A stretch of DNA of 64,000 nt, taken from Nitrospirota bacterium (GTDB taxonomy: Bacteria > Nitrospirota > Thermodesulfovibrionia > Thermodesulfovibrionales > UBA9159). Shown in pieces: positions 7,954-18,500 of this stretch (the stretch's first letter is position 1; each line of letters begins with the position of its first letter). Location: NCBI GenBank assembly GCA_021790195.1, contig JAJYIF010000006.1, positions 1 to 64,000 of the forward strand, given 5' to 3'. Under the pieces are notes generated by a model. It had not been told where the DNA came from and made no database searches. It saw only the letters and a program-made list of their open reading frames with translations. The translations under genes were made by a program, and so were the position numbers.

Positions 7954-8496
7954 ATGACCAAGGAACTTCTCAATAAGAAAGATATCGAAAGAATCCTCTC
8001 GCGTATGGCCCACGAGATCGTAGAAAAGAACAAGGGAACGAGCAACCTTTGCATAGTCGGGATTCAGCGCGGCGGAGTGCATCTGGCGGAAAGACTTTCA
8101 AAAAAGATCAAGGAGATAGAAGACAGAGACATTCAGGTCGGGTCTCTAGATATTGCCTTTTACAGAGACGATCTGAGCATCAGGAAGGAACAGCCTACGG
8201 TCAGGCAGACAAGCGTGCCGTTCGAGATCACTGACAAGAAGGTCGTCCTTGTGGACGACGTCCTCTTCACCGGCCGCTCTATAAGGGCCGCTATGGACGC
8301 CCTGATGGATTTCGGGAGGCCGGCTCAGATACAGCTCGCGGTGCTTCTTGACAGGGGGCACAGGGAGCTCCCCATCAGGGCCGATTACGTGGGAAAGAAC
8401 ATACCCACGTCGAGAGCTGAAAGCGTGGAGGTCCAGCTTGAGGAGGACGGCCTGGAGGACGCGGTCCTTATTGTATCGCCGGAGAAAGATGCTTAA
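7954..8496 (+). CDS. pyrR: PyrR: pyr operon attenuation regulator / uracil phosphoribosyltransferase
   Basis: A 180-residue type I phosphoribosyltransferase-fold protein. The PRPP-binding loop [14 protein letters not shown] is intact, and [13 protein letters not shown] is the usual N-terminal PyrR segment. PyrR senses UMP and binds pyr mRNA leaders; many members also convert uracil and PRPP to UMP. The ATG at 7954 gives the standard N-terminus ([15 protein letters not shown]) and follows the leader terminator by ten bases; a TTG at 7918 would start inside the terminator hairpin and is rejected. It overlaps pyrB by eight bases, and its own leader carries the binding site, so self-control of the operon is expected. 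Confidence 0.95.
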   Translation: MTKELLNKKDIERILSRMAHEIVEKNKGTSNLCIVGIQRGGVHLAERLSKKIKEIEDRDIQVGSLDIAFYRDDLSIRKEQPTVRQTSVPFEITDKKVVLVDDVLFTGRSIRAAMDALMDFGRPAQIQLAVLLDRGHRELPIRADYVGKNIPTSRAESVEVQLEEDGLEDAVLIVSPEKDA

Positions 8497-9403
8497 GGAC
8501 CTTGTCGGCATAAAAGACATTTCGAAGGGAGATATAGAGTCAGTCCTTGATACCGCTTCCTCCTTCAAGGACGTCCTTAAAAGGGATATAAAGAAAGTCC
8601 CTGCGCTGAGAGGAAAGACCGCGGTGAACCTTTTTTTTGAGCCCTCGACGAGGACAAGGACCTCCTTTGAATTGGCTGAAAAGAGGCTCAGCCTGGATGT
8701 CGTCAACATAGCTGCCACGACCAGCAGTCTTGTGAAGGGAGAGAGTCTGATCGATACCGCCCTCAATGTGCAGGCGCTCGGCGCGGACTTCATTATCATA
8801 AGACATCCGTCTTCCGGCTCGCCCCATCTGCTTTCGAGACACGTCCGCGCTTCGGTGATAAACGCGGGAGACGGAATAAACGAGCATCCCACACAGGCGC
8901 TCCTTGATGCATTCACCATAAAGGAAAAGATGGGCGGTATTGAAGGGCTCTCTATCGCTATCGTCGGCGATATCCTCCATAGCAGGGTTGCCAAGTCGAA
9001 CAGCTATCTCCTGACTAAGTTCGGGGCCGAAGTGAGGCTCATCGGGCCTCCCACTCTTGTGCCGAGGGATCTGGAGTCGCTCGGGGTGAAGGTCTTTCAC
9101 GATATGGAGGGAGGGCTGCGGGATGTCGATGTGGTCATGATGCTCAGGATCCAGATGGAGAGGCAGGACAAGGGTTTCTTCCCTTCGACACTTGAATATT
9201 CAAGATATTGGGGGCTGACTGCGGAACGCCTTTTGAAGGCCAAGAAGGAGGCGATCGTAATGCATCCCGGCCCGATGAACAGGGGAGTCGAGATAGCGTC
9301 GGAGATCGCCGACAGCGAAAGGTCGGTCATCCTCGACCAGGTCACGAATGGTCTGGCGGTGCGCATGGCGGTCATGTACCTCCTCGGCGGGGTCCGGGAA
9401 TGA
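8489..9403 (+). CDS. pyrB: Aspartate carbamoyltransferase catalytic subunit
   Basis: A 304-residue enzyme that joins carbamoyl phosphate and L-aspartate in the second step of UMP synthesis. The carbamoyl-phosphate motif [12 protein letters not shown] is at about residues 51-62; the 80s loop (SSLVKGES) and the [12 protein letters not shown] and [10 protein letters not shown] segments are present. ATG 8489 overlaps the pyrR stop and yields the usual length; longer in-frame starts would run back through pyrR. No pyrI regulatory subunit lies nearby, which is typical where pyrB is next to pyrC. The stop codon overlaps the pyrC start in an ATGA junction. Confidence 0.97.
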   Translation: MLKDLVGIKDISKGDIESVLDTASSFKDVLKRDIKKVPALRGKTAVNLFFEPSTRTRTSFELAEKRLSLDVVNIAATTSSLVKGESLIDTALNVQALGADFIIIRHPSSGSPHLLSRHVRASVINAGDGINEHPTQALLDAFTIKEKMGGIEGLSIAIVGDILHSRVAKSNSYLLTKFGAEVRLIGPPTLVPRDLESLGVKVFHDMEGGLRDVDVVMMLRIQMERQDKGFFPSTLEYSRYWGLTAERLLKAKKEAIVMHPGPMNRGVEIASEIADSERSVILDQVTNGLAVRMAVMYLLGGVRE

Positions 9404-10755
9404 AGATAATCATCAAGAACGGGCGCATCATCGATCCATCGCAGGATATGGATGGTATCGGCGACATCCATATTGAGAATGGGAAGATAACGAAGATAGT
9501 GGTGCGGAGAAACGGAGAAACGGAGAAACGGAGAGCCGGAAAGACAGAAGGACCAAACGGGAAGAGCGTTGAAGGGAATGCAGAAGGCCACTCTGTCGCC
9601 GAGTCTCCGCGTCAAAGAGAAATTGATGCGGCAGGGCTGTTCGTTATGCCCGGCCTTATCGATATGCATACCCATCTGAGGGAGCCGGGGTTTGAATATA
9701 AGGAGACCATTAAGACAGGGACCGCGGCCGCTGTGAAGGGCGGGTTTACCGCGGTCTGCGCCATGCCGAACACGAACCCGGTGAACGACAACTCGAGTGT
9801 TACGGATTTCATAATCAGAAAGGCGATCCAGGAAGGCGCCTGCACGGTGTATCCCATAGGAGCAATAACGAGGGGGCAGAAGGGAGAAGAGCTTGCCGAG
9901 ATGGGGATAATGTTCGGCGAAGGCTGCGTGGCCTTTTCCGATGACGGAAGACCTGTCATGAACAGCCAGATTATGAGAAGGGCCCTGGAATACTCGAGAT
10001 CCTTTAATGTGCCGATCATTTCTCATTGCGAAGACCTCAACCTCTCCGAGGGAGGCGTTATGAATGAGGGTCTCTTATCTGTTACTCTCGGCCTGAGGGG
10101 GATCCCGGCCGAGGCCGAAGAGACGATGATCGCAAGGGACATAGCCCTTGCGGGTCTCGCAAGGGGAAGACTTCATATCGCCCACGTCTCGACAAGGGGG
10201 TCGGTGCGGCTGGTCAGAGAGGCCAAGGAACGCGGCATGGATATCACGGCGGAGACATGTCCTCATTATTTCAGTGCCGGTGAAAAGGCGGTCCTGGGAT
10301 ACAACACGAACGCAAAAGTTAATCCTCCCTTGAGAACCGAGGAGGATATGGAAGCGATAAAACTGGGGTTAAAGGACGGCACAATCGACGTTATCGCAAC
10401 CGACCACGCGCCTCACCACAGGGATGAGAAACTGATGGAATTCGATCATGCGCCCTTCGGCATATCAGGGCTCGAAACTGCACTGGGTTTGAGTCTGAGG
10501 CTTGTTGAAGAAGGTGTCCTGACAGTCGGTCAGCTTGTGAAGAAGATGGCGCTGAACCCGGCGAGGATTTTAGGATTGAATAAAGGGACGCTAAGGAGCG
10601 GATCTGATGCTGATATAACAATAGTGGATCTGAAGAAGGAATTCAGTGTCAAAGCGGAAGAGTTTGCATCAAAAGGAAAGAATACTCCATTTGATGGATG
10701 GATATTGAAAGGAACGCCGGTGCTGACTATGTGCAAGGGGAAGATCTATGAATAA
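9400..10755 (+). CDS. pyrC: Dihydroorotase, with an in-frame low-complexity insertion
   Basis: A 451-residue amidohydrolase of the class I dihydroorotase type, which cyclises carbamoyl-aspartate to dihydroorotate. Zinc-binding motifs are visible: DMHTHLRE (about 89-96), a later SHCEDLNLS segment, [10 protein letters not shown] and ATDHAPH. ATG 9400 forms an ATGA junction with pyrB. About 40 residues between the first beta-strands (near [16 protein letters not shown]) and [10 protein letters not shown] have no counterpart in ordinary dihydroorotases. They are encoded by an 8-bp tandem repeat plus adjoining sequence at roughly 9505-9625. The insertion lies in the N-terminal beta-sandwich, away from the active site, so the enzyme is probably active. 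Confidence 0.95.
   Translation: MKIIIKNGRIIDPSQDMDGIGDIHIENGKITKIVVRRNGETEKRRAGKTEGPNGKSVEGNAEGHSVAESPRQREIDAAGLFVMPGLIDMHTHLREPGFEYKETIKTGTAAAVKGGFTAVCAMPNTNPVNDNSSVTDFIIRKAIQEGACTVYPIGAITRGQKGEELAEMGIMFGEGCVAFSDDGRPVMNSQIMRRALEYSRSFNVPIISHCEDLNLSEGGVMNEGLLSVTLGLRGIPAEAEETMIARDIALAGLARGRLHIAHVSTRGSVRLVREAKERGMDITAETCPHYFSAGEKAVLGYNTNAKVNPPLRTEEDMEAIKLGLKDGTIDVIATDHAPHHRDEKLMEFDHAPFGISGLETALGLSLRLVEEGVLTVGQLVKKMALNPARILGLNKGTLRSGSDADITIVDLKKEFSVKAEEFASKGKNTPFDGWILKGTPVLTMCKGKIYE
9505..9535 (+). repeat. 8-bp tandem repeat (CGGAGAAA) inside pyrC
   Basis: Three copies of CGGAGAAA and a fourth nearly complete copy lie head to tail within the coding frame. The period is not a multiple of three, so each copy is read in a different frame ([11 protein letters not shown]), yet the overall insertion keeps the gene open. 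Confidence 0.85.
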
Positions 10756-11863
10756 GGCGTTGCTCGTTTTGGCCGACGGAGCGGTTTTTGAGGGGACGTC
10801 CTTCGGCGCCGAGGGCGAGACGATCGGCGAAGTCGTTTTCAACACTTCGATGACGGGTTACCAGGAGATCCTTACGGATTCCTCTTACAAGGGGCAGATA
10901 GTCACCATGACATATACGCAGATCGGCAATTACGGCATCAACGAAGAGGACATCGAGTCCCAGGGCGGCATAAAGGCCGAGGGGTTTGTCGTGAAGGAGG
11001 CGTGCGATCTTCCATCCAACTGGCGCTCGTCCTCGAGCCTCACGGAATATTTCGTAAAGCAAAATGTCGTAGGCATACAGGGTGTCGACACAAGGGCGCT
11101 GACAAAGTATCTGAGGGACCACGGAGCGCAGATGGGGATAATCTCCACAACGGATTTGAACCCCGGCAGTCTTCTTGAAAAAGTAAGGGCACATCCCGGG
11201 ATTTCGGCATTCGATCTGGTGAAGGATGTCACCACGCCGAGAATCTATCCCTGGACAGAAGGCTGCTGGAAGTGGTGCGTCGTTGAAAGAAGCAAGGCGG
11301 TCCTGAGGGTGGCTGTCTATGATTTCGGCGTCAAGTTCAATATACTGAGAAACTTTGTGGAGGCCGGATTTGAGGTGACTGTCGTGCCTGCGCAAACGCC
11401 CGCTGAAAAGGTGCTCGAAACGGACCCTGATGGAATCGTGCTGAGTAACGGTCCGGGGGACCCTGAGATGGTGACTTATGCTATTGAGAACACAAGAAAG
11501 CTCCTGGGCAGAAAACCGATCTTCGGGATCTGTCTCGGTCATCAGATACTGGGACTGGCGCTGGGCGGCAGAACGTATAAACTGAAATTCGGCCATCACG
11601 GCGGCAATCATCCTGTTAAGGATTTGTCTACGGGGAGAGTCGAGATAACGTCCCAGAACCACAACTACTGCGTGGACATTGAGAGCGTCAGGGGAAAGGC
11701 GAAACTCACTCATAAGAACCTTTACGACGGGACCGAGGAAGGGATGCAGCATGTGGAACTGCCGGTATTCTCCGTTCAGCATCATCCCGAGGCAGGTCCC
11801 GGCCCGAATGACTCCGTGCATCTGTTTAAGAGGTTCAGGGAGATGATCGAGGGCGGCAAATGA
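10748..11863 (+). CDS. carA: Carbamoyl-phosphate synthase small (glutaminase) subunit
   Basis: A 371-residue amidotransferase subunit that frees ammonia from glutamine for CarB. The N-terminal CPSase small-chain domain ([26 protein letters not shown]) is followed by a class I GATase domain with the nucleophile Cys in GICLGHQ and the His/Glu pair in [11 protein letters not shown]. It overlaps pyrC by eight bases. The large subunit gene carB is not next to it but 12 kb downstream, past the BREX island. The island's first reading frame starts in the ATGA of the carA stop, so the operon was cut or extended exactly at the end of carA without visible damage to the protein. Confidence 0.97.
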   Translation: MNKALLVLADGAVFEGTSFGAEGETIGEVVFNTSMTGYQEILTDSSYKGQIVTMTYTQIGNYGINEEDIESQGGIKAEGFVVKEACDLPSNWRSSSSLTEYFVKQNVVGIQGVDTRALTKYLRDHGAQMGIISTTDLNPGSLLEKVRAHPGISAFDLVKDVTTPRIYPWTEGCWKWCVVERSKAVLRVAVYDFGVKFNILRNFVEAGFEVTVVPAQTPAEKVLETDPDGIVLSNGPGDPEMVTYAIENTRKLLGRKPIFGICLGHQILGLALGGRTYKLKFGHHGGNHPVKDLSTGRVEITSQNHNYCVDIESVRGKAKLTHKNLYDGTEEGMQHVELPVFSVQHHPEAGPGPNDSVHLFKRFREMIEGGK

Positions 11864-12111
11864 AGAAGGAACTCATTGTCGAATTGTTCAGAAAATTTGA
11901 AGAAGCCTGCTATCTATTCAATGATCTTGAATGCTGGAGCGCGCGTGAATTACAGGAGATATTGGGCTATACCGAATGGCGAAATTTCCTCAAGGTGGTA
12001 GACAAAGCAAGAATAGCCTGTGAAAATACGGGCATTTCTGTCACTGATCAGTTTGTTGATGTCAACAAAATGATCGAAAGCCATTTTGTCGGTTCTAATA
12101 ATAGGGCGTAG
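11860..12111 (+). pseudogene. N-terminal fragment of a DinD-like (DNA-damage-inducible protein D) gene
   Basis: 83 residues beginning [19 protein letters not shown], with WSARELQEILGYTEWRNF and a DQFVDVNKMIE segment. These match the N-terminal ~80 residues of DinD proteins, which relate to BRO/ANT-type phage antirepressor domains. Intact DinD proteins are around 270-290 residues, so two thirds are missing; the last residues (SHFVGSNNRA) are unlike the family. The matching C-terminal end occurs at 12960-13109, beyond a KilA-N gene. Its ATG overlaps the carA stop codon. It may still be made as a short domain protein, but I treat it as the front half of a split gene. Confidence 0.65.
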
Positions 12112-12135
12112 GAGAAAGATAGAAAGAAATTATCT

Positions 12136-12963
12136 ATGGCAAAAAATAAGACCATCAATGTTAAGGGGACTGAAATCGTTGTTATTAGTTCGCATGACAA
12201 TGATTACATTTCTCTAACGGATATTGCCCGTTATAAGGATCCGGAAAGAACCGATTACATCATCCAAAACTGGCTGCGAAACCGTAATACCATTGAACTG
12301 CTTGGATTCTGGGAGATGCTTTACAATCCCGATTTTAAACCCATCGAATTCGATGGGTTTAAAATGCGGGCTGGGTTAAATAGCTTTACTCTTACCGCGA
12401 AGCAATGGATTGAAAAGACGAAGGCGATCGGGATCATTTCAAGGTCGGGAAGATATGGAGGAACCTTTGCCCATCGGGATATTGCACTTGAATTTGCATC
12501 ATGGATCTCTATTGAATTTAAACTTTTTCTCATCAAAGAATTCCAACGCCTCAAAACAGATGAGAACGACAGATTAAAACTTGAATGGAATCTGCAGCGC
12601 ACTTTAGCAAAGGTCAATTACCATATCCATACAGATGCCATCAAAGAAAATCTTATTCCGTCAGAACTTACTAAACAGCAAATCAATTTCGTTTATGCCA
12701 ATGAAGCTGACATGCTGAATGTGGCCTTATTTGGAATGACCGCCAAACAATGGCGGGATGCTAATCCGAGAGCTCAGGGAAACATACGCGATGCTGCAAG
12801 CATTGAACAGTTAGTAGTGTTGAGCAACATGGAAAGCATCAATGCCGTGTTAATTCATCAGGGCCTGCCGCAAAATGAGCGGTTGGTGCAACTCAATAGA
12901 ATCGCAATCACACAGATGAAATCGCTTATTTCCAGCCGGCAAATTGCGAGACTCAAAAGGTGA
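12136..12963 (+). CDS. KilA-N domain protein
   Basis: 275 residues. The N-terminal ~110 residues form a KilA-N DNA-binding domain (YISLTDIARYK, DYIIQNWLRNRNTIELLGFWE, GRYGGTFAHRDIALEFASWIS). The rest is helical and shared by stand-alone bacterial KilA-N proteins often found near phage or defence genes (FVYANEADMLNVALFGMTAKQW). KilA-N proteins are usually linked to phage antirepression or regulation; the role here is unknown. It sits between the two halves of a DinD-like gene, 24 bases after the first and overlapping the second by four bases. Base composition is A+T-rich like the BREX genes downstream. Confidence 0.85.
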   Translation: MAKNKTINVKGTEIVVISSHDNDYISLTDIARYKDPERTDYIIQNWLRNRNTIELLGFWEMLYNPDFKPIEFDGFKMRAGLNSFTLTAKQWIEKTKAIGIISRSGRYGGTFAHRDIALEFASWISIEFKLFLIKEFQRLKTDENDRLKLEWNLQRTLAKVNYHIHTDAIKENLIPSELTKQQINFVYANEADMLNVALFGMTAKQWRDANPRAQGNIRDAASIEQLVVLSNMESINAVLIHQGLPQNERLVQLNRIAITQMKSLISSRQIARLKR

Positions 12964-13109
12964 AGAATAGAGCCGTGTGCAAAATGTTAATTGAGCGAGG
13001 CGTAAAACCTGAAGCCTTGCCCCCTGCCGATGATGTAAAGAAGACTCAGCGCAAGTTGGAGGGTGATGAAAAGAAGCTGTTGAATGATGTGAAAAGAAGG
13101 AAGAATTGA
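12960..13109 (+). pseudogene. C-terminal fragment of a DinD-like gene
   Basis: A 49-residue frame from GTG 12960 (VKNRAVCKMLIERGVKPE) to the TGA at 13107-13109. The pattern NRxVxxML-ERGxxPExLPxAxDVKKxxRKL is the signature C-terminal end of DinD proteins. It starts in the last codons of the KilA-N gene. Together with 11860-12111 it shows a dinD gene whose middle has been replaced by a complete KilA-N gene. Confidence 0.6.
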
Positions 13110-13116
13110 GGGTGCT

Positions 13117-13146
13117 TTGATGTGCTCTTTCTTAAGATAGGATAAT
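13117..13146 (+). promoter_or_regulatory. Possible promoter of the BREX operon
   Basis: TTGATG (13117-13122) and GATAAT (13141-13146) are 18 bp apart, 33 bases ahead of the brxP start. The match is moderate and the local A+T richness makes chance hits likely. Confidence 0.35.
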
Positions 13147-13179
13147 TTGTAGTTTTACGATAGTTTCAGTTCCTTTAAT

Positions 13180-15546
13180 ATGTTCAAGATAATTTGGGAT
13201 TATGAATCAAGAGGGGTGCTTCTTTCGTCAAATGACGACGGTGCCGACGTTATACTATTACCCCGCCCCGTTTTCTTCGAAGAGCTGGATATATTAGGAT
13301 TTGATCAATATTGGGACTACCCTAAAGTTGATAAACCTTTGCTTTGGGCTAATGGGCGGAGATATTACTACCGGGGTGAGTTCGTGGCAGAAGCCAAAGG
13401 TGGTGATATTTTTACTGCCCCGCAATTGATTTTCCATGAAGGGAAAGCGAAACTTTCCCTTAAACCTGTGAATGTAAAACTCATGCTTCAGAAGAACAAA
13501 GAGGCAATATTTATTTTAGAAAATGAAGCGATGGACTTTGTGGAGCATGTCTACAAAATTTATAAGAAGAAAACTGACTATTTTGCTGTTTCTTTTAGTG
13601 GTGGTAAAGATTCCCAGGTCGTACTCGACATCGTGAGTAGAGTTATTCCGCCAGATGAATATCATACGGTTTTTACTGATACAGATATGGAACTACCATC
13701 TACGTATGAAACTGTTAAGAAAACAAAAGAATACTATGCCGATATCTACCCAACTCTAAAATTTGAGATAGCGAAGAGTCCTTATGCCTCGGTAGAATTA
13801 TGGGAAAAGTTCGGCCCCCCGAGTAGACTTCAACGATGGTGCTGTTCCGTTTGTAAAACAACGCCTTTTGTCAGACTCATGAAACTATCTTTAAATGGAG
13901 CAAAACAACCTAAGATAGTAGTTTTTGATGGCGTCCGTAGTGATGAAAGTGCAAGAAGGGATTCTTATGGAAGGATTGCCAGTGGAGTAAAGCACCTGAA
14001 TATGATAAATAGCAGACCGATCATAAAATGGAATGAAACTGAGGTGTTCTTATATCTTTTTTACAGAAATATTCCTATTAATAAGGCATATAAATTTGGA
14101 TTGAACAGAGTGGGATGTAGTATTTGTCCTTTTGCCTCTGAATGGTCTGATTACCTGGTTAATAAGTTACATCCAGAAATTTCAGCAAAGTTTCTTGAGA
14201 TCATTAAGAAATATGTAAATCAAACAGGGATACGAGACAAAAAGGAGATATCGCAATATTTGATCGAAAGGCAATGGAAGAAAAGAGCAGGCGGCAAAGG
14301 GATGAGTCTTGACAACACGCGCGTAGATTTTACACAAAACAAATCAACCATAGAAGCTTTTCTTTCCAATCCAAAAGAAAATGTTCTTGAATGGCTAAAA
14401 ACGTTGGGAGATCTACTTTATAGAGAAAAAAATAACAAAATAGTGGGTGGGATCAAGATAAAGGAAGGCGTTTGTAATTTTGAATTTGAAAACAAAGCTG
14501 CGAATAAGAAATCGATTATCCGCATAAAAATTCCAGACCACAACAATTATGTGCTTATTAGTAGACTAAAAAACGCTATTTATAAGGCAACCTATTGTGT
14601 TCATTGTGGGACCTGTGAGGTTGAGTGCCCGAAGGCTGCTTTAAAGGTAATCCCTGAGGTGAAAATTAATTCGACAGCATGCAAAGCATGTGGCAGCTGC
14701 CTTACTTTTACTGACAAGGGTTGTCTGTTGGCAAAATCAGTGGCCGAAACCGGAGGAGGAGAAGGCATGAATTTGAAAAGTTCAAGCATTGATAGATATT
14801 CATCTTTTGGCATGAAAAAAGAATGGATCGATTTTTTCCTTAAAAATCCGGGGCAATGGTTTGCGGACAACAATCTGGGGCCAAAACAAGTTGCTGGTAT
14901 GGTCAATTGGTTGAAAGACTCAGAGTTACTTGAAAGAAAAGAAAAATCTCCAACTCGTATTTGCAATATTCTTAGGAATGTTTATCCCAAGGATGAGCTC
15001 CTCGTGTGGACTATTATGTGGATCAATCTGTTCTATAATTCACCAATTATCCGTTGGTATATTCTATATGTTGAATCCAACAAGGGATTTTCAAACAATG
15101 ATTTGCTTGAAATGATAAAAAGTAATTTCCCCAATCTTTCCGAAAGAACAATATATAATTCACTAAAGTCATTAATTATGCTATTTGAGCACAGCCCCTT
15201 CGGAAAAGAGCTACGCTTTGGAATTGTAGAGCAAAAAGGAAACAAGAGACATATCATAAGATTCGGAAATAATGAAATTAGCCCTCCCGCTATAGCTTAC
15301 TCGCTTTACAGGTACGCGAAGAGCAAGAAAAGATATTCATTGACCGTCAATGAATTTTATAATAATGACCAGGATGAGGGACCGCATCGCATTTTTCAAA
15401 TTTCAAGAGAGCGTCTTGAAAATATATTGCGATATCTTCAGGAGGATAAAGCGGACATTCTTAAGGTGGATCTCACCAAGGGGCTTGACAATATTAATCT
15501 GCGAGAGGAATTGGATTATATCGATGTTCTTCAACGTCTCGTATAA
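13180..15546 (+). CDS. brxP: BrxP: PAPS-reductase-family protein of type 4 BREX
   Basis: 788 residues, first gene of a four-gene defence operon. Residues 1-115 are a conserved leader domain; about 125-370 is an adenosine-phosphosulfate-reductase-like (N-type ATP pyrophosphatase) domain with the PP-loop SGGKDS at 140-145, as in the phosphorothioation protein DndC. From Cys473, two clusters CxxCxxCxxxC and CxxCxxC...C form a ferredoxin-like 2[4Fe-4S] segment. About 530-788 resembles DUF4007, a domain seen with DNA phosphorothioation and BREX genes. Type 4 BREX is defined by this gene and lacks the PglX methylase; sulphur-based marking of host DNA is therefore an attractive inference, not shown here. 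The ATG lacks a clear ribosome-binding site. Confidence 0.85.
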   Translation: MFKIIWDYESRGVLLSSNDDGADVILLPRPVFFEELDILGFDQYWDYPKVDKPLLWANGRRYYYRGEFVAEAKGGDIFTAPQLIFHEGKAKLSLKPVNVKLMLQKNKEAIFILENEAMDFVEHVYKIYKKKTDYFAVSFSGGKDSQVVLDIVSRVIPPDEYHTVFTDTDMELPSTYETVKKTKEYYADIYPTLKFEIAKSPYASVELWEKFGPPSRLQRWCCSVCKTTPFVRLMKLSLNGAKQPKIVVFDGVRSDESARRDSYGRIASGVKHLNMINSRPIIKWNETEVFLYLFYRNIPINKAYKFGLNRVGCSICPFASEWSDYLVNKLHPEISAKFLEIIKKYVNQTGIRDKKEISQYLIERQWKKRAGGKGMSLDNTRVDFTQNKSTIEAFLSNPKENVLEWLKTLGDLLYREKNNKIVGGIKIKEGVCNFEFENKAANKKSIIRIKIPDHNNYVLISRLKNAIYKATYCVHCGTCEVECPKAALKVIPEVKINSTACKACGSCLTFTDKGCLLAKSVAETGGGEGMNLKSSSIDRYSSFGMKKEWIDFFLKNPGQWFADNNLGPKQVAGMVNWLKDSELLERKEKSPTRICNILRNVYPKDELLVWTIMWINLFYNSPIIRWYILYVESNKGFSNNDLLEMIKSNFPNLSERTIYNSLKSLIMLFEHSPFGKELRFGIVEQKGNKRHIIRFGNNEISPPAIAYSLYRYAKSKKRYSLTVNEFYNNDQDEGPHRIFQISRERLENILRYLQEDKADILKVDLTKGLDNINLREELDYIDVLQRLV

Positions 15547-15570
15547 AGAAGGCATCATGGGGATAGAGTC

Positions 15571-18500
15571 ATGAAATATGCAGATATTATAGGCGTACAA
15601 AATTACTTCAGGGATGTCTATGACATAACTGATGAGCCCAAGGATTATTGGAAGCAGTTTATTCCTACCAGCAAATTTTACGATGTTCTGAATGCAACGA
15701 TAGAAAATTTGGATGCAGCAGAACCGAAGAATATTTGGGTTCAGGGCACATATGGAACTGGCAAGAGTCATTCCTCAGCAGTGATTAAGCACTTGCTTTG
15801 GGACGATCTGTCAGACATTGAATCCTACATAGATTTGCTTCGACCACAGACAAAACAAAGACTTAAGAATTATAGAAAAAAGAAACGAGTTTTCCCCGTC
15901 ATATTAAAAGGCATATCCGATATTACCGATAATAGAACTTTTTCTCTGGTTCTGGAAAGAGCTGTTAAAGATTCACTGAAAAAGAATGGAATTAAGCTTA
16001 CAACTGCCAGCGACTTTGAGATCATGATTGCCAAGTTACAGGATAATCTCATCAACTGGGATTCATTAATAGGGGAAAACCCGGAAATTAACATGTATGA
16101 GCAATCTACCTCGGGACTGATAAGGAGATTAGAACAACAAGATATAACTATATTGAAATCGTTGGAATCGGTACTCAGCAAGAAAGGTGTTCACTTTTCC
16201 TATTCTGACATATCTAAATGGCTCTCGGAACTTACAAAGGAGATCACGGATAAAAAAGAGGCAGATGTCTTGGCAATTTATTGGGATGAGTTTACCCCTT
16301 TACTCGAAATGAGCCGGAACAGTGAAATATTAAGCCAGTTGCAGAATATTGCCGAGCTGAGCAGGACAAATAAAATCTCTCTTTTCATCGTAAGCCATAG
16401 AAAGCCTTCACAAGCTGGCCTCCTTGCCGAAGATGCAAAAAAGGTATTTGATAGATTTCATATCAAAGATTATTCTATGGAGCCAATAACGACATACCAC
16501 ATTATTTCAACTGCAATAATGAAAAAAGATGATTCAAAATATTCAGAGTTAAAGAATGATTTTTTCAAGAACAATCCAAATATCGATTCTCTTATCAGGA
16601 GCATATCCGGAAATGAGAATGCCACGGTAACGGCAGAAATCAAAAATCTATTTCCCATTCATCCTTTCACAGCGTATGTTGCTACCTTCATAGCGAGAAA
16701 TTTGGGTTCCACACAAAGAAGCATTTTCAGTTTTCTCAATGACAAGGAGAATGGTTTTGCTAACTTTCTTAGTAAGGAGGTCGATGGCGATGTCCCTGTA
16801 CTAACTTCAGATTATCTATGGACTTTCTTCATCAATGAACTGAGAAATGATACATATGGCAAATTCTCCGCAATTATAAGCAAGTTTATCCTTCATAATG
16901 ACACCTTAGAGCAACAAGGTAATAATTATTCTGCAATCTTTAAAGGAGTACTCCTACTTAATGCTCTCCATACAATGATTGCAGTAGAAGAAGCAAGAGA
17001 AAGTCTAATTGCCCCTACTATGGAAAATGTGAAATTAATGTTTGCGGGAACCAGCATTGAACCACTCGTCGAATCGATATTGGAATATATAGATAGGAAC
17101 GAAATTATCCGCAAGAATCCGAGCAACTTATTCCTTATTTCATCAACGACATTGCCATTGCGCGAAGTCGAGGAAGAAAAAGAGAAAGTCAAAAATGAGT
17201 ACGAGGATATTATCAAGGTGCTGGATACCCAGAATTCAAAGAAAATAACAGAGCTGTTTGCTGGCAGTGTCATTCGCGCGACGGACGTCACGCTTTATTG
17301 GGCGGGTGAGAAAGAAAACGTCCTGAAGAACAGAATATTGAATAATAATACAGCGAAATCTTATTCATTGAATATTGCTGTAATGGTTTCAAAAACTGAA
17401 GCGGAATTAGCATCAATAAACTCTCTGGTCAAGAATCTATCAGGGAATGATATTAAAAATACAATATTTGTTATACCCGACGAACCCTTGGGAGAAGAAA
17501 GATTCTTACGATACGTAAGTTATATTGCGGAGGCAAGAGTTGCTCAAAGCCATAATGCTCAAGAAGAGGCAGTAAGAAGCCAGGGCGACGCAAGTAAGGT
17601 GATAGAAGGTTGGATCAGCGCTATTAAGATAAATTACTTTTCTATCTATCTGAATAGAGAGTCCTGGCGACAGATCCTGGGAGGTCTCGGCAGCTTAATA
17701 AATAATGTGTTGTCACCCACAATTTTTAAATTCGGCCTGGAGAACTTAAAAGAGCTAACAAAAAATCAGAACCTCTGGACATATCGAAATGCACAGGCAG
17801 CCGTTGAAATATTTCTGTTTGCCAATTCTCTTGATGAAATGAAGGCTAAGACTCGGGTGGCTCCAAATAGTTTTCTGAGAAAGTTGCTTATGAACAAACA
17901 GGGCAATTACTACATAACGGAAGATAATCTGGGAATCAAGGGAACGAGTTCTTCTGACCATCCTGTGATCAAAATAATGCAAGAGCTCGACACTCACTTT
18001 AAGGATATCAACGATTTAAATTTCCACCTGGGAGAGAAATTGAAGTTCCTGACAGAGCCGCCTTATGGAATATACAAGAATATGGTAAATATGGCTCTCG
18101 TGGGTTTCATAATGAGAAGATTTGTAGATAAATTATATGATGAGGGTACTGGTCGGCTGATAAGAAGCGACATCATGAGAGACAAAATATTGGAACTCTT
18201 TAAGTTCTGGGAGGGAAATTATTCAAGCAAATTAAGTGTCCGATTTGGAACTCTCGAAGAAAAGGCATTATGCGATATCCTTAAGAAATTGTTTACCATT
18301 GAAAATAAAGACGGCTTAAATAATATCCGGTGGGAAATAAAGGAATTTATAAATAGAAACGGTTACCCCATTTGGTCTCTCAAACTGCTCTCAAGAGGCG
18401 AGAGTATTAACAATTCCATTGATCAAATATTTCGATTAACAAAGTCGCTTGATAGCGAGATTAGTCTGGACGATGTAAAACAAATGTTAGCCGTAATACA

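Noticed and set aside
13180-15546. Classic sulphate-assimilation PAPS reductase or a Dnd phosphorothioation operon
   Set aside because: Length, Fe-S segment and DUF4007-like tail differ from assimilatory enzymes, and dndB, dndD and dndE are absent while pglZ and brxC are present.
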